A DNA stretch of 51,542 bases, from positions 1 through 51,542 of IMG/VR virus record IMGVR_UViG_3300042891_001008. The stretch is one strand, 5' to 3'. Source of the stretch: a virus. Made by a program: the position numbers and the translations under genes. The stretch's first letter is position 1, and the number at the start of each line of letters is the position of its first letter. Positions 36,468-45,050 of this stretch are shown here, piece by piece. The notes below the pieces were generated by a model. It had not been told where the DNA came from, did no database searches, and was given only the letters and a program-made list of their open reading frames with translations.

Positions 36468-38828
36468 ATGGCAACATCATCAAAATACGTACAACTTTCT
36501 TCATCTGTATTGATGGAGTATATCTATGCAGATAATTCTCAGGTTAATGTAAGTGGAAATCCTTATAGAATTTCTACTTCAACAGCACCGATTTGGAAAA
36601 TGAGTAATGCTCATACAAATATAGATCAAATTTTAAATTCTGATTCTTCTGAGAATATTGTTAATGGATCTCCTATAGGAACTGGGAATGTCAGAAATAG
36701 ATCATTTGCACAGATAGAATCTTATAAGACAGCATTGTTAGATATAGATAAAATTATTCCGTATAATGATTATGATTCTGCTTTAACTCCTACTTCTTCT
36801 TTACCTATAACTTTTACCAATGCTCAATCTCCAGTTTATGATACTATAAGATTGCATTTAGTTCAAGGTTTTAATTTTGAGCAAAATGAAGGACTTACTC
36901 TTTCTGTTAAAATCAGAAAGAAAAACGGAAAAGAAATACTCCTATCTAATTTTGTTTATAACCGATCTGATACTTTCGAAACTTTAAATCCATCTCCATT
37001 CTTTTTTGGTGGTAGAGTTTATGATACTTATGTTGAAATTAGAGTTCTTTCAACTTATTGGTTAAGTTACGATTATTGGTTAGGGACTCTTACTGGAGAT
37101 ACTGTCGTAGAAAGAATTACAAATTTCGATGGAGTAGAAAGAGATCAACAAATTCAAGTTTTCTTCTCGTGGGTTCGTGGTTATACAACAGTAGATGAAC
37201 AATCATATGGGATTATTCAAGATACGGTTGCCGTAGATCTACCTCTTAGGGATCAATTTGAAACAATATCTGCTTATATTGACGAGGCTGAAAATGCCGA
37301 TTATGTAGAATTCTATGCAAAATATAATTCTGCTATCATCGAACAATTCATCTTAGATTTGAACCAAAATGGATATGACTTTATACTTTTGCACGATTTA
37401 GTTCAATCTGAATATGTTTATGATTCTTCCTCAAGTAATTATACATGGGTTAAAACTAGCGAACTTCAAATATCACAAACATCTGATTACGATCAACCTA
37501 ATGTATATCGTCCAGTAATAAAGAATCCTTCAGCTACCGCATATAAAATTGATTATGTTGTTCGATTATATAACAGAAATGATAATACTCAAGTTTGGAA
37601 AGCTGCTTCTTTGATATCTTATGAAACTCAAAAATATGGCAGAAAAATAGGATCTATTAATTTAGGAACGAATCCGGTTAAATCTATAATTTACAATAAG
37701 AATTACGTTAAAGAAATTAAGATTAATAAAATTAATGAACCTGTTTTAGGTAATACCAAATATGTTACATCATTTATAGATGCTACTGAAATATCAGTTT
37801 CTTTTGATACTATAAATCTAGATTCTAACGTACAAGGAGGAGAGAACACTCTAACTAATATCAATAATCCATCAATTCAAAATTCTGCTTCGAGCGGAAA
37901 CATATACACCAACGGATTAGCTAGAATTTTGATTCCGGATTCAGTTTCTTATTTGAAATTTGTGATCTATCAGAAGAATTCACAAGGAATTAATTCACCT
38001 CTTAATCTTTCAGGAATTGGTGATATATTCCTAACATTCACTGATAATAATGGAGATAAAATAGAAATCTTAGAATATCCGACAAATTATACATCTAAAA
38101 CTAGAGGTGAGATTGTTTATCGAATGAATGAAACAGAATCTAAAAATATTCTGAATCTTTCGAATAGAAATTTTAATCTTTATTTAGTTAATGAGAGAGG
38201 AGATAAAACATTCTTGTATAATGGTAACTTTTATTCACCTACTCAATGGATGGATCTTCAAGCAAACAATAAAATTGTTGATCTAGAGTATCAGATAGAA
38301 AAGCTTACTATAGACAAAAATAGTAATTTATCTACCATACAAAATCAATCATCTCAAATAACTCAATTGAGCGAGCAGATTAGGAGTTTAACAACGCAAT
38401 TAGGGCTAATTACATCGGAAAACACTTCCGATGATGCAACTATAGCTACTCAACAGAATACTATTAATGCTCTTCAATCTACATTGAATAGTAATCAAAC
38501 TGCAATATCTGCTCTTAATGAACAAATTATTAATTTGACAAGTCAATTATCTATCGAACAAGCACAAAATCTACAAGAGCAAGGGTTAATATCACAGCTA
38601 CAAAATCAATTAGCAGGACAAATTAAATTGAATACTTTCAATACAGTTTCTCCGATGGTAATTAAACCGGCAATAAGCTTCTTCGAGAAAGAGTTAATTA
38701 AGAATAAATCTTCAATCATAAAAAGTCCACCCCCTAAATTTGAGCAATTCATAGATTGGTCAGGATCATATAGTAGTGGATATTCAGATGGTGGGTTCCT
38801 TTTTGGTGGAGGTGGAATGCAATCTTAA
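36468..38828 (+). CDS. Virion structural protein with long C-terminal coiled coil (786 aa)
   Basis: No named family. It starts directly after the preceding stop, with no gap. Residues 1-600 are beta-rich. Residues about 602-715 form a long coiled coil of repeated Gln/Ser/Leu heptads (SQITQLSEQIRSLTTQLG and similar). The tail is Gly-rich (GGFLFGGGGMQS). The low-charge, Gln-rich coil suggests a fibre neck or trimerisation stalk. Confidence 0.6.
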   Translation: MATSSKYVQLSSSVLMEYIYADNSQVNVSGNPYRISTSTAPIWKMSNAHTNIDQILNSDSSENIVNGSPIGTGNVRNRSFAQIESYKTALLDIDKIIPYNDYDSALTPTSSLPITFTNAQSPVYDTIRLHLVQGFNFEQNEGLTLSVKIRKKNGKEILLSNFVYNRSDTFETLNPSPFFFGGRVYDTYVEIRVLSTYWLSYDYWLGTLTGDTVVERITNFDGVERDQQIQVFFSWVRGYTTVDEQSYGIIQDTVAVDLPLRDQFETISAYIDEAENADYVEFYAKYNSAIIEQFILDLNQNGYDFILLHDLVQSEYVYDSSSSNYTWVKTSELQISQTSDYDQPNVYRPVIKNPSATAYKIDYVVRLYNRNDNTQVWKAASLISYETQKYGRKIGSINLGTNPVKSIIYNKNYVKEIKINKINEPVLGNTKYVTSFIDATEISVSFDTINLDSNVQGGENTLTNINNPSIQNSASSGNIYTNGLARILIPDSVSYLKFVIYQKNSQGINSPLNLSGIGDIFLTFTDNNGDKIEILEYPTNYTSKTRGEIVYRMNETESKNILNLSNRNFNLYLVNERGDKTFLYNGNFYSPTQWMDLQANNKIVDLEYQIEKLTIDKNSNLSTIQNQSSQITQLSEQIRSLTTQLGLITSENTSDDATIATQQNTINALQSTLNSNQTAISALNEQIINLTSQLSIEQAQNLQEQGLISQLQNQLAGQIKLNTFNTVSPMVIKPAISFFEKELIKNKSSIIKSPPPKFEQFIDWSGSYSSGYSDGGFLFGGGGMQS

Positions 38829-38831
38829 ACC

Positions 38832-39527
38832 ATGGATAAACAACAAACTTACGTAGAAGGACAACCTTTCTATTATCAAATCGGGGAAGTCAGTACTATA
38901 ACTCCTTGGTGGAGACCTAATTACGACAGGGTTCATAAATTCTTAACTCAAGAAGAAGTAGTATCTATACTCAATAAATATGAAGATGTTGAAATTATAG
39001 GAGGGTGTTTATGTGATATGGATTCTACCTGGGATTTAGATTTGAGATTAATTCCTTATTTTACTGAAGCTAATCTAATATTAGATTGGAATGAGATAGA
39101 AAATGATATAAACAAACTTAACTATTTAGCTCTTAATGAATGGAGATTATTATTAGATGTTGGGTTTACTCCATTTAAACATACATTACCAAGGAAGAGT
39201 GATGTGATTGAAAGTTTAAATTCCGGAAATAATTTTATTAGTGTATATGAACCTTGGATAGCTAAAATCGCTTATATTAGGAAGGTTATTGGAAACGAAT
39301 CCCATGATTATGATATTAGAAAAAATGAAAGATTTGTTTGTGAACAATTAACAAATAGATATTTAGTTAGATATTACACTAACCACCATGATAAGAAGAT
39401 TGTAGATAAGATTTTAAGCTCAGATAAAGATTATATAGTGAATTCTATTTCATTAGCTAAATTCCTAGAAATGAGCGAAGAAGAATTTATAAAATTTCAA
39501 ACACACAAATATGATATTACAGAATAG
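38832..39527 (+). CDS. Nucleotidyltransferase-fold (Pol beta superfamily) protein
   Basis: Residues 55-72 (IIGGCLCDMDSTWDLDLRLI) fit the superfamily core: a strand ending in GG, a spacer of about ten residues, then D-x-D (Asp68, Asp70) for metal binding. A further Asp at about 109 (LLLDVGF) could be the third carboxylate. Most members transfer nucleotides to proteins, RNA or antibiotics. The substrate here is unknown. It sits between two tail genes and overlaps the next by 17 bp, so it is expressed with structural genes. The call rests on one motif. Confidence 0.5.
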   Translation: MDKQQTYVEGQPFYYQIGEVSTITPWWRPNYDRVHKFLTQEEVVSILNKYEDVEIIGGCLCDMDSTWDLDLRLIPYFTEANLILDWNEIENDINKLNYLALNEWRLLLDVGFTPFKHTLPRKSDVIESLNSGNNFISVYEPWIAKIAYIRKVIGNESHDYDIRKNERFVCEQLTNRYLVRYYTNHHDKKIVDKILSSDKDYIVNSISLAKFLEMSEEEFIKFQTHKYDITE

Positions 39528-40077
39528 AAACGACCTTTTTAAGATTGAATTACCTAGAGTATTCATTCCGACTGAAGTGAAAGAAAGATATACACCTTAC
39601 GTTTTTCGTATGCCTACTCCAGTTCAAGATATTTCTGATTTGGTTAATTATTCGATACAATCTATTTCGATTCCAAATTTTAATTTCGCACCAGTAGAAC
39701 AAATTAAGCCAGGAAATTATCCTCAGGCTAAAGGTACTGTACGTAAATTTAGACAATCCCTATCCCCTGAAATGTTGATTGATCGAAGTTTTACGATAAC
39801 TTTTCAGCTACTTGACGGTAATATCAATTATTGGATAATGCTTGAAACATTCTTCCACTATTACGCATATGAGAACGAATCACCATACACATTCAACGTA
39901 CCACTGCATATATTTGACGCTGAAGGTATCCGAATGTATAGTGTAACTTTCAAGGATTGTTTGTTTACCGGATTAAATCAATTCACTATGTCATATTCGG
40001 AAGTAACTCCAGAATTCAGAACTTTTGAGTGTACTTTTGCTTTCAATGAAATAAACATGGACTTCCAAATTCAATAA
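39511..40077 (+). CDS. Tail tube-fold protein (tube or tube-initiator)
   Basis: The 188-residue length and strand order fit a contractile-tail tube protein: FRMPTPVQDISDLVNYSIQSISIP, then RSFTITFQLLDGNINYWIMLETFF, VTFKDCLFTGLNQFTMSYSE and FRTFECTFAFNEI. The T4 gp19 tube protein and the gp48/gp54 initiators share this fold. Which role it has cannot be told from sequence alone. It is followed directly by three capsid-targeted small proteins. Confidence 0.55.
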   Translation: MILQNRNDLFKIELPRVFIPTEVKERYTPYVFRMPTPVQDISDLVNYSIQSISIPNFNFAPVEQIKPGNYPQAKGTVRKFRQSLSPEMLIDRSFTITFQLLDGNINYWIMLETFFHYYAYENESPYTFNVPLHIFDAEGIRMYSVTFKDCLFTGLNQFTMSYSEVTPEFRTFECTFAFNEINMDFQIQ

Positions 40078-40078
40078 G

Positions 40079-40090
40079 GATAGATATATT
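40079..40090 (+). promoter_or_regulatory. AT-rich leader repeated before two capsid-targeted genes
   Basis: gatagatatatt directly abuts the ATG at 40091. The sequence before the ATG at 46865 is gatacatatatt, 11 of 12 identical. The similarity continues into the start codon and the first codons of the two genes, so it may be a shared promoter/leader or the edge of a duplication. Confidence 0.35.
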
Positions 40091-40342
40091 ATGAAAAGAA
40101 ACATACCTACATTCGAGGAATTTTTAAATGAAGCTGCTCAATCACCTTCAGAAAAAGCTGCAGCAATAAGAGCTGCGGAAGAAGGAATCAGAAACGGAAT
40201 TAGAGATACTATGTTAAAGCTTAGAGATGATCCAGAAAATACTCCAATCCATAAAGCTAAATTAGATGTTCTGAATGCAAAGATGACTCTATTTAAGTTA
40301 ACACAAAAACTAGCAGCAGTAATTGCTAACCATAAGAAATAA
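40091..40342 (+). CDS. Capsid-targeted internal protein candidate (83 aa)
   Basis: The N-terminus (MKRNIPTFEEFLNEAAQ) matches the T4 capsid-targeting sequence found on internal proteins (MKTYQEFI-E type), with an L-N-E site after which a gp21-like prohead protease would cut. After cleavage, about 69 residues remain, helical and Ala/Lys/Arg-rich. Such proteins are packed with the DNA and injected into the host. The host target is unknown. Confidence 0.6.
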   Translation: MKRNIPTFEEFLNEAAQSPSEKAAAIRAAEEGIRNGIRDTMLKLRDDPENTPIHKAKLDVLNAKMTLFKLTQKLAAVIANHKK

Positions 40343-40344
40343 TA

Positions 40345-40563
40345 ATGAAAACGTTTAAAGAATACTCAGAAGAAGGATTCGTTAATGAATCTAAAAATTC
40401 AGATGCTTTAGCAAATGAGATTAATAAAGCAATGATTAAAATTGACGATTCTATGTCTTATTCGGATTTCGCTTTAGCCGTTGGTAAGATACTTAAAGAC
40501 GAATATGGATCTCATAATTTTGGCCCATTCATGAAAGTATTACATAAAGATCTAGGAATATAA
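40345..40563 (+). CDS. Capsid-targeted internal protein candidate (72 aa)
   Basis: The N-terminus (MKTFKEYSEEGFVNES) matches the T4 capsid-targeting pattern M-K-T-a-x-E-a and has S-E-E and V-N-E sites fit for a gp21-like protease. The mature part (about 57 residues) is helical and ends KVLHKDLGI. It begins 2 bp after the preceding stop and belongs to a run of three such genes. Confidence 0.6.
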   Translation: MKTFKEYSEEGFVNESKNSDALANEINKAMIKIDDSMSYSDFALAVGKILKDEYGSHNFGPFMKVLHKDLGI

Positions 40564-40573
40564 ATCAAATAAG

Positions 40574-40942
40574 ATGAAAACATTTAAAGAATATCTTGTA
40601 GAAAGTGGAACCTTTACCGAGATTGAAATTCACATGCTTAACGAAAACCTTAAGACCGAGCTTACTCAAGAAGAAGAGGCTAAGGTTGATAAAGCAATTA
40701 AAGAATTCGTTGCAGAATATCTCGAAAAGAATAAAGGAATGAAAGAATTTAATGAAGAGCTAACTAATGAAGGTTTCTTAGGATCTATTCTAGGAGGTCT
40801 TACTGGTTTTGCGTTAGGTTCTTCGATTGGAAAAATAATAGCTAATGTTTTAGGGATCGAAAAGGGAGTTGTATTTGATTTGTTAACTAGTCGTCTTGTT
40901 GGGGCTGCTCTCGGAGCTGCACTTGGCAAAAAGATGCTATAA
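40574..40942 (+). CDS. Capsid-targeted protein with glycine-zipper membrane segment (122 aa)
   Basis: The N-terminus (MKTFKEYLVESG) is again of capsid-targeting type with an L-V-E site. A second possible site is ELTNE-G near residue 67. The rest (FLGSILGGLTGFALGSSIG ... LVGAALGAALGKKML) contains glycine-zipper hydrophobic stretches characteristic of membrane-inserting proteins. A role at entry, such as membrane passage of DNA or superinfection exclusion, is inferred. Confidence 0.6.
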   Translation: MKTFKEYLVESGTFTEIEIHMLNENLKTELTQEEEAKVDKAIKEFVAEYLEKNKGMKEFNEELTNEGFLGSILGGLTGFALGSSIGKIIANVLGIEKGVVFDLLTSRLVGAALGAALGKKML

Positions 40943-40952
40943 TTTATATGAT

Positions 40953-41555
40953 ATGAAAATTGGAATAGATTTTAGTATAAATAGTACCGCAATAACAATT
41001 AAGAAAGATGATGGGACTTTGGTCCTTTTGTCTTTTGTACCAAATTACAGACCAGAACTTAAAGGTTTCCAAACTCACGTAGCAATATCTGAATTCGTAG
41101 AAATTCATACTTACGTAAAGGGATCTAATACAAAAGATCCTATCGCTGATCAATCAATCAAATTACAAAATGCTGATCAGCTGTCTAATTCTATTATAGA
41201 AGCGATAAGCAAACATATTAAAGGAAAACCGAGCATTCTAATAGAAGGTTTCTCTTTCGGATCTAAAGGAAATTCATTCATAGATCTAATCACATTCAAT
41301 ACTTTTTTAAAGGTTAAAATGATTCAAAAGTGGGGACATAACATATCCGTTATCTCACCGAAGTCATTAAAGAAGATGTATACTGGAAACGGTAATGCTG
41401 GGAAATGTGAAATGTTAAGAACTTTTATAGGTACAAATCAGAGTCCTTTTAGGGATAAATTAGTAGAGTTAGGTCTTGATAGAGAAGGTGAATTCACTAT
41501 ACCAAAACCCGTTGATGATTTGATAGACAGTATAGCCCTTGTCGAATGGGTGTAG
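40953..41555 (+). CDS. RuvC-like Holliday junction resolvase
   Basis: The 200-residue product has the RNase H fold resolvase pattern: MKIGIDFS (Asp6), ILIEGFSFGSKG (Glu98), a helix with NTFLK, VISPKSLKKMYTGNGNA, and PVDDLIDSIAL (Asp188/189 and Asp192). These acidic residues would form the metal site. An upstream ATG at 40896 would add 19 residues overlapping the previous gene; the start at 40953 was chosen because the RuvC fold begins there. It would resolve branched DNA before packaging, in place of T4 endonuclease VII. Confidence 0.82.
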   Translation: MKIGIDFSINSTAITIKKDDGTLVLLSFVPNYRPELKGFQTHVAISEFVEIHTYVKGSNTKDPIADQSIKLQNADQLSNSIIEAISKHIKGKPSILIEGFSFGSKGNSFIDLITFNTFLKVKMIQKWGHNISVISPKSLKKMYTGNGNAGKCEMLRTFIGTNQSPFRDKLVELGLDREGEFTIPKPVDDLIDSIALVEWV

Positions 41556-41676
41556 CTGAACTGGCATCGATACACTGAAGAAACTATATTACTTTTACCT
41601 GAACACCTTGTAATGGTTATATGACTTCTGGCCTACCTGAGTTTCATAGAGATAAATAAAGTAAATAGATTAAAAT

Positions 41677-42762
41677 ATGCCACTCGATAGAGCTTTTACG
41701 TATAATACTGGAGCAGCACCATCAGGAACTACAAAGGTTTCTGATATAACTGTAAAGGGATATACGTCTATTTATAATAGTGGATATAATTGGATTCCCG
41801 GACCAGATGAATCTTTAGGGTATGTAATTACTTATAGAGATCTAGCGAGAACTAGACCAGTTAAGAGTAATGCATATACTTCACCCTTAATTTTTTATAG
41901 AAGCTTAGATAAAACAGAATCCTCATTCGTTCAATTAACAAACAATCTTTTAGGAACTTCTGTTTCTACTGGGGATGATGCTAATAATGTTTTAAGAGCA
42001 GCCGGATATTGGAGCTCTTGGGGATTGACAATTGAAGGACTGTCTCTATATTATGATTTTTCTCATCCTAGATGTTATAATCAAAATACTAGAACCATCT
42101 ATAATTTAGTCGGTAATAGTGAAGGGTATGTAAAAAATGAAGTCTATTATAATGGATCTCAAGGAGTTCTGAGAACAATGGGATATAATAGTGGAGCTCA
42201 ATTTAATGTTGGTGATCGAATAGACATAAATACAACAGCCGGAGGAGTTGATAGATTTGGACAAACCAATTCATTTACTTTCGAATTCTGGGTTAAATAC
42301 AACAGTGGAAGTGGTAAGATTTTTTCAACTGGATCTGCTGGGACAGGAACCGGAAATTCTGATCAATGTATCTGGCAATTCTGGATAGAAAATGGAACTT
42401 GGTATTGGTGGAATTCTGGTGGAGGAGGTACAAATGCATTAATAACCGGTTTCAATTCACTAAATGCAGGAGTTTGGACTCATCTTGCAGCTACATATAC
42501 ATATAATGAAGCAGGAAATAATGTGATTAGAATATATAAAAACGGATCTCTAGATGTTATGGGATCTATTTCAACGGCAGCTCATAGTGCAATAGATCGA
42601 AGTGGAGATTCTAATATGCAATACACTTTAGGTGGAGGATATGCTAGTAGCTGTTATAATTCCAATTCTGCTAATGAGTTTGGGTCGTTTTCATGTTATA
42701 ATAGAGCTCTAACAGCATCAGAAATAGCTCGAAATTACAATACTACAAAATTTAGATTTTAA
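41677..42762 (+). CDS. Modular surface protein 1: shared anchor module plus LamG domain
   Basis: Residues 5-120 form a module shared with three other genes here: YNTGAAPSGTTKVSDITV, PGPDESLGYVI, SFVQLTNNLLG, AAGYWSSWG. The remaining 240 residues are a LamG/concanavalin-A-like domain (SFTFEFWVKYNSGSGKIF ... GVWTHLAATYTY ... VIRIYKNGSLDVMG ... LTASEIARNYN). LamG domains usually bind glycans or other proteins. A 121-bp gap with no recognised content precedes it. The virion site is unknown; the shared module probably docks it. Confidence 0.75.
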   Translation: MPLDRAFTYNTGAAPSGTTKVSDITVKGYTSIYNSGYNWIPGPDESLGYVITYRDLARTRPVKSNAYTSPLIFYRSLDKTESSFVQLTNNLLGTSVSTGDDANNVLRAAGYWSSWGLTIEGLSLYYDFSHPRCYNQNTRTIYNLVGNSEGYVKNEVYYNGSQGVLRTMGYNSGAQFNVGDRIDINTTAGGVDRFGQTNSFTFEFWVKYNSGSGKIFSTGSAGTGTGNSDQCIWQFWIENGTWYWWNSGGGGTNALITGFNSLNAGVWTHLAATYTYNEAGNNVIRIYKNGSLDVMGSISTAAHSAIDRSGDSNMQYTLGGGYASSCYNSNSANEFGSFSCYNRALTASEIARNYNTTKFRF

Positions 42763-42764
42763 AA

Positions 42765-42974
42765 ATGATAGTCAGAATTAGATATAAAAACCCACAAAAC
42801 TTAAGTGAATTTGTTATTGAAGAGCTAGATGATACAGTAGTAAATGTACCTCAATATTGCACTAATCTACATAAGACAGTTCTTTGTAGTGTTGAAGAAT
42901 CTTGCGATGGTGAAAATTGCAAGATTTGGGTAGAAATGAATGGAACTTTCATACTTGCAGGAGTACAAGAATAA
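42765..42974 (+). CDS. Hypothetical small protein (69 aa)
   Basis: Not recognised. Strand-rich, with four cysteines (YCTNLH, LCSVEESCDGENC) that could form disulfides or bind a metal. It lies 2 bp after the first modular surface gene and 18 bp before the second, so it is probably co-expressed with them and might aid their folding or attachment. Confidence 0.55.
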   Translation: MIVRIRYKNPQNLSEFVIEELDDTVVNVPQYCTNLHKTVLCSVEESCDGENCKIWVEMNGTFILAGVQE

Positions 42975-42992
42975 AAAAGAATATAACTAAAA

Positions 42993-44675
42993 ATGCCAAC
43001 AACGAGAGATTTCGGGTATAGCACAGGAGCTGCTCCTTCAGGATCTACAAAATACGGGAATGTTATTGTAAATCGTCCAACAAACGGATTTGCTGGAACC
43101 GGAATTCCTTGGATTGGAGGACCTGATGAGGATCTAGGATATTGTATAGCAAAATCAAATGTTAATCCGATATGGACTTCGCCGTCAGGAGTAAATTCTA
43201 GAGTAGGCTTTGGTAGATCTTTATTAAAAAGCGAACAATCATTTTTAGATCTCGTAAATAATGATTATGGTCAGAATTTTCAAGTTGGATCACAGGCATC
43301 TACATACCTTACTAACAATGGTGTTTGGAATTCTTATGGGCGTGACGGATATTCTTCAACAAATTTAATTCTTAGTTTGGATGCTACAAATCCGAATAGT
43401 GCCGGGGATATGGGATATTCTTCTTGGTATGACTTGAGCGGAAATGGAAATGACGGATCTATAGTTAATGGTGCATATTGGTCAGGGATTTTTGGTGGAG
43501 ATTTTTATTTTGATGGATCGGATGATAGAATAGTAACTCCAATTGGTGATATTGGTCCTGATGCAACATATGAGGCTGTTATATGTTCTTTTGGGAATGC
43601 TAATACCTATAATATGTTTATTGGACAATATCTCCCATATATTGGAGCGTATGATGGAAATTCTGTTGTTTACTCGGATTATATAAATGGAGGACAGACT
43701 TGGTTTAAAACAGATCCAGGAACAATAACCACAAATCAATACCATCATGTAATTTGTACAAGATCTTACGATCCTACTTCTAATACTACTAGGATGGAAA
43801 TATATATAGACGGAGTTCTGCAAAACGCCACGACTGTAGTTGGACAAAGAACGAATTTTGCTAGTCCGGAAAATATAACTATAGGGGATGGAGCCGCTTT
43901 CAATTGGTATACTTTTTATGGTAGAATCGCAATGGTTAGAGTTTATAATAAAGCTCTACCCTCTAATGAAATAGATCAAAATTATTTATATAGTAGAAGA
44001 AAAATGTTTACCACCACTTCTCTTTCTCTTTATATTGACGCTAGTCTTAATTCTTCATATCCTAATTCGGGAAATACGGTAAACGATCTTTCTGGAAATT
44101 CTCTCAATTTTACTAATGCTTTTGTTAGAAAGGGTAAGTTTGGAATAAACACGATATGGAGTAATGGGAATGATGTAGATTCTCCGACTACGTCAATTTT
44201 AAATAATGACCAACATAGTATTGAAATGATACTTATGTTTAAGAGTTCACCATCATACCCTAACGGTTGGACTGGAAGTTGGGAGCAATTCTTTGGATAT
44301 TACAGTGGAGGATCTGATAGATCTCCTGGAGTTTGGAGATATCCGAGTGAAAGGAGAATTCACTGGAGATATAGTCCAAATAATTCCGGGAACGATTTTG
44401 GAAAAAATTCATCATATGAAGAATTTGATCTTAATACATATTATCACATCGTCGTAACAAAAAACGGTGGAGATTGTAAAGCTTATGTTAATGGTGATTT
44501 AGCCGCGGCTAATTCTGTTTCGAATCCTAAAGATTCAGGAAATTCTATTATTAGATTTTATGATTATTACACATCCGACTTAATGGAGATACAAATGTGT
44601 AGAATTTATACAAGACCTTTAACCGAAACTGAAGTCCAAATAAATCGCGATTCACTAAAAAATAGAATAGGATAA
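42993..44675 (+). CDS. Modular surface protein 2: shared anchor module plus two LamG domains
   Basis: Residues 5-115 are the shared module (YSTGAAPSGSTKYGNVIV, GGPDEDLGYCI, VGFGRSL, NNGVWNSYG). Two LamG-like domains follow: about 122-330 (LILSLDATNPNS, WYDLSGNGNDGSI, NQYHHVICTRSYD, YIDGVLQN, IAMVRVYNKALPSNEI) and about 340-560 (LSLYIDASLNS, YYHIVVTKNGGDCKAYVNGDL, IQMCRIYTRPLTETEV). Each has the LamG hallmark of the last strand followed by L-(T/S)-x-x-E-I/V. Likely glycan- or protein-binding. Confidence 0.78.
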   Translation: MPTTRDFGYSTGAAPSGSTKYGNVIVNRPTNGFAGTGIPWIGGPDEDLGYCIAKSNVNPIWTSPSGVNSRVGFGRSLLKSEQSFLDLVNNDYGQNFQVGSQASTYLTNNGVWNSYGRDGYSSTNLILSLDATNPNSAGDMGYSSWYDLSGNGNDGSIVNGAYWSGIFGGDFYFDGSDDRIVTPIGDIGPDATYEAVICSFGNANTYNMFIGQYLPYIGAYDGNSVVYSDYINGGQTWFKTDPGTITTNQYHHVICTRSYDPTSNTTRMEIYIDGVLQNATTVVGQRTNFASPENITIGDGAAFNWYTFYGRIAMVRVYNKALPSNEIDQNYLYSRRKMFTTTSLSLYIDASLNSSYPNSGNTVNDLSGNSLNFTNAFVRKGKFGINTIWSNGNDVDSPTTSILNNDQHSIEMILMFKSSPSYPNGWTGSWEQFFGYYSGGSDRSPGVWRYPSERRIHWRYSPNNSGNDFGKNSSYEEFDLNTYYHIVVTKNGGDCKAYVNGDLAAANSVSNPKDSGNSIIRFYDYYTSDLMEIQMCRIYTRPLTETEVQINRDSLKNRIG

Positions 44676-44676
44676 C

Positions 44677-44775
44677 ATGGAACAAATACAAGGAAATTGC
44701 GTAGAATGTGGAGTAGAATCTCCACTAGACAACAATAACAAATGTTCAGTTTGTGGAACAAAAGATAAAAGATAG
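44677..44775 (+). CDS. Zinc-ribbon microprotein (32 aa)
   Basis: An ORF of 32 codons starts at ATG 44677 and ends TAG 44773-44775. It encodes two CxxC knuckles, CVECG and CSVCG, 13 residues between them, the pattern of a small zinc ribbon. It begins 1 bp after the previous stop and ends 5 bp before the next start, so it fits the operon. It could act as a small folding or binding partner; function unknown. Confidence 0.55.
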   Translation: MEQIQGNCVECGVESPLDNNNKCSVCGTKDKR

Positions 44776-44780
44776 ATCCA

Positions 44781-45050
44781 ATGAATTATGAAAATAGGAA
44801 ATTTATAATTTTTAACGTTACCGAATTAAATTTAGTAGATTTTTCTCAAGTTCTAGAAACTTCAATAGATACGGTTAGAAAATCCGTAAATAAAACTAAA
44901 TGTTTCGTAAAATGGGAAGGGGAAACTCCTACTTTCGTTAATAATATAACTACGAAAACCGGACCATATACTTATGATGAGATTATGGTAATTTTAAAAA
45001 CTGCGGAATGGCTTAATCCAGATCCTTTGAATTTAACACTAAATGGCTAA
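44781..45050 (+). CDS. Hypothetical protein (89 aa)
   Basis: Not recognised. A helical centre (FSQVLETSIDTVRKSVN) is followed by strands (CFVKWEGETPTFVNNI). No signal or membrane segment. It overlaps the third modular surface gene by 8 bp, so translation is probably coupled, suggesting a role with that protein. Confidence 0.6.
   Translation: MNYENRKFIIFNVTELNLVDFSQVLETSIDTVRKSVNKTKCFVKWEGETPTFVNNITTKTGPYTYDEIMVILKTAEWLNPDPLNLTLNG

Noticed and set aside
40896-40952. Upstream start of the RuvC-like gene at 40896
   Set aside because: It would add 19 unrelated residues overlapping the previous gene; the fold begins exactly at the ATG at 40953.
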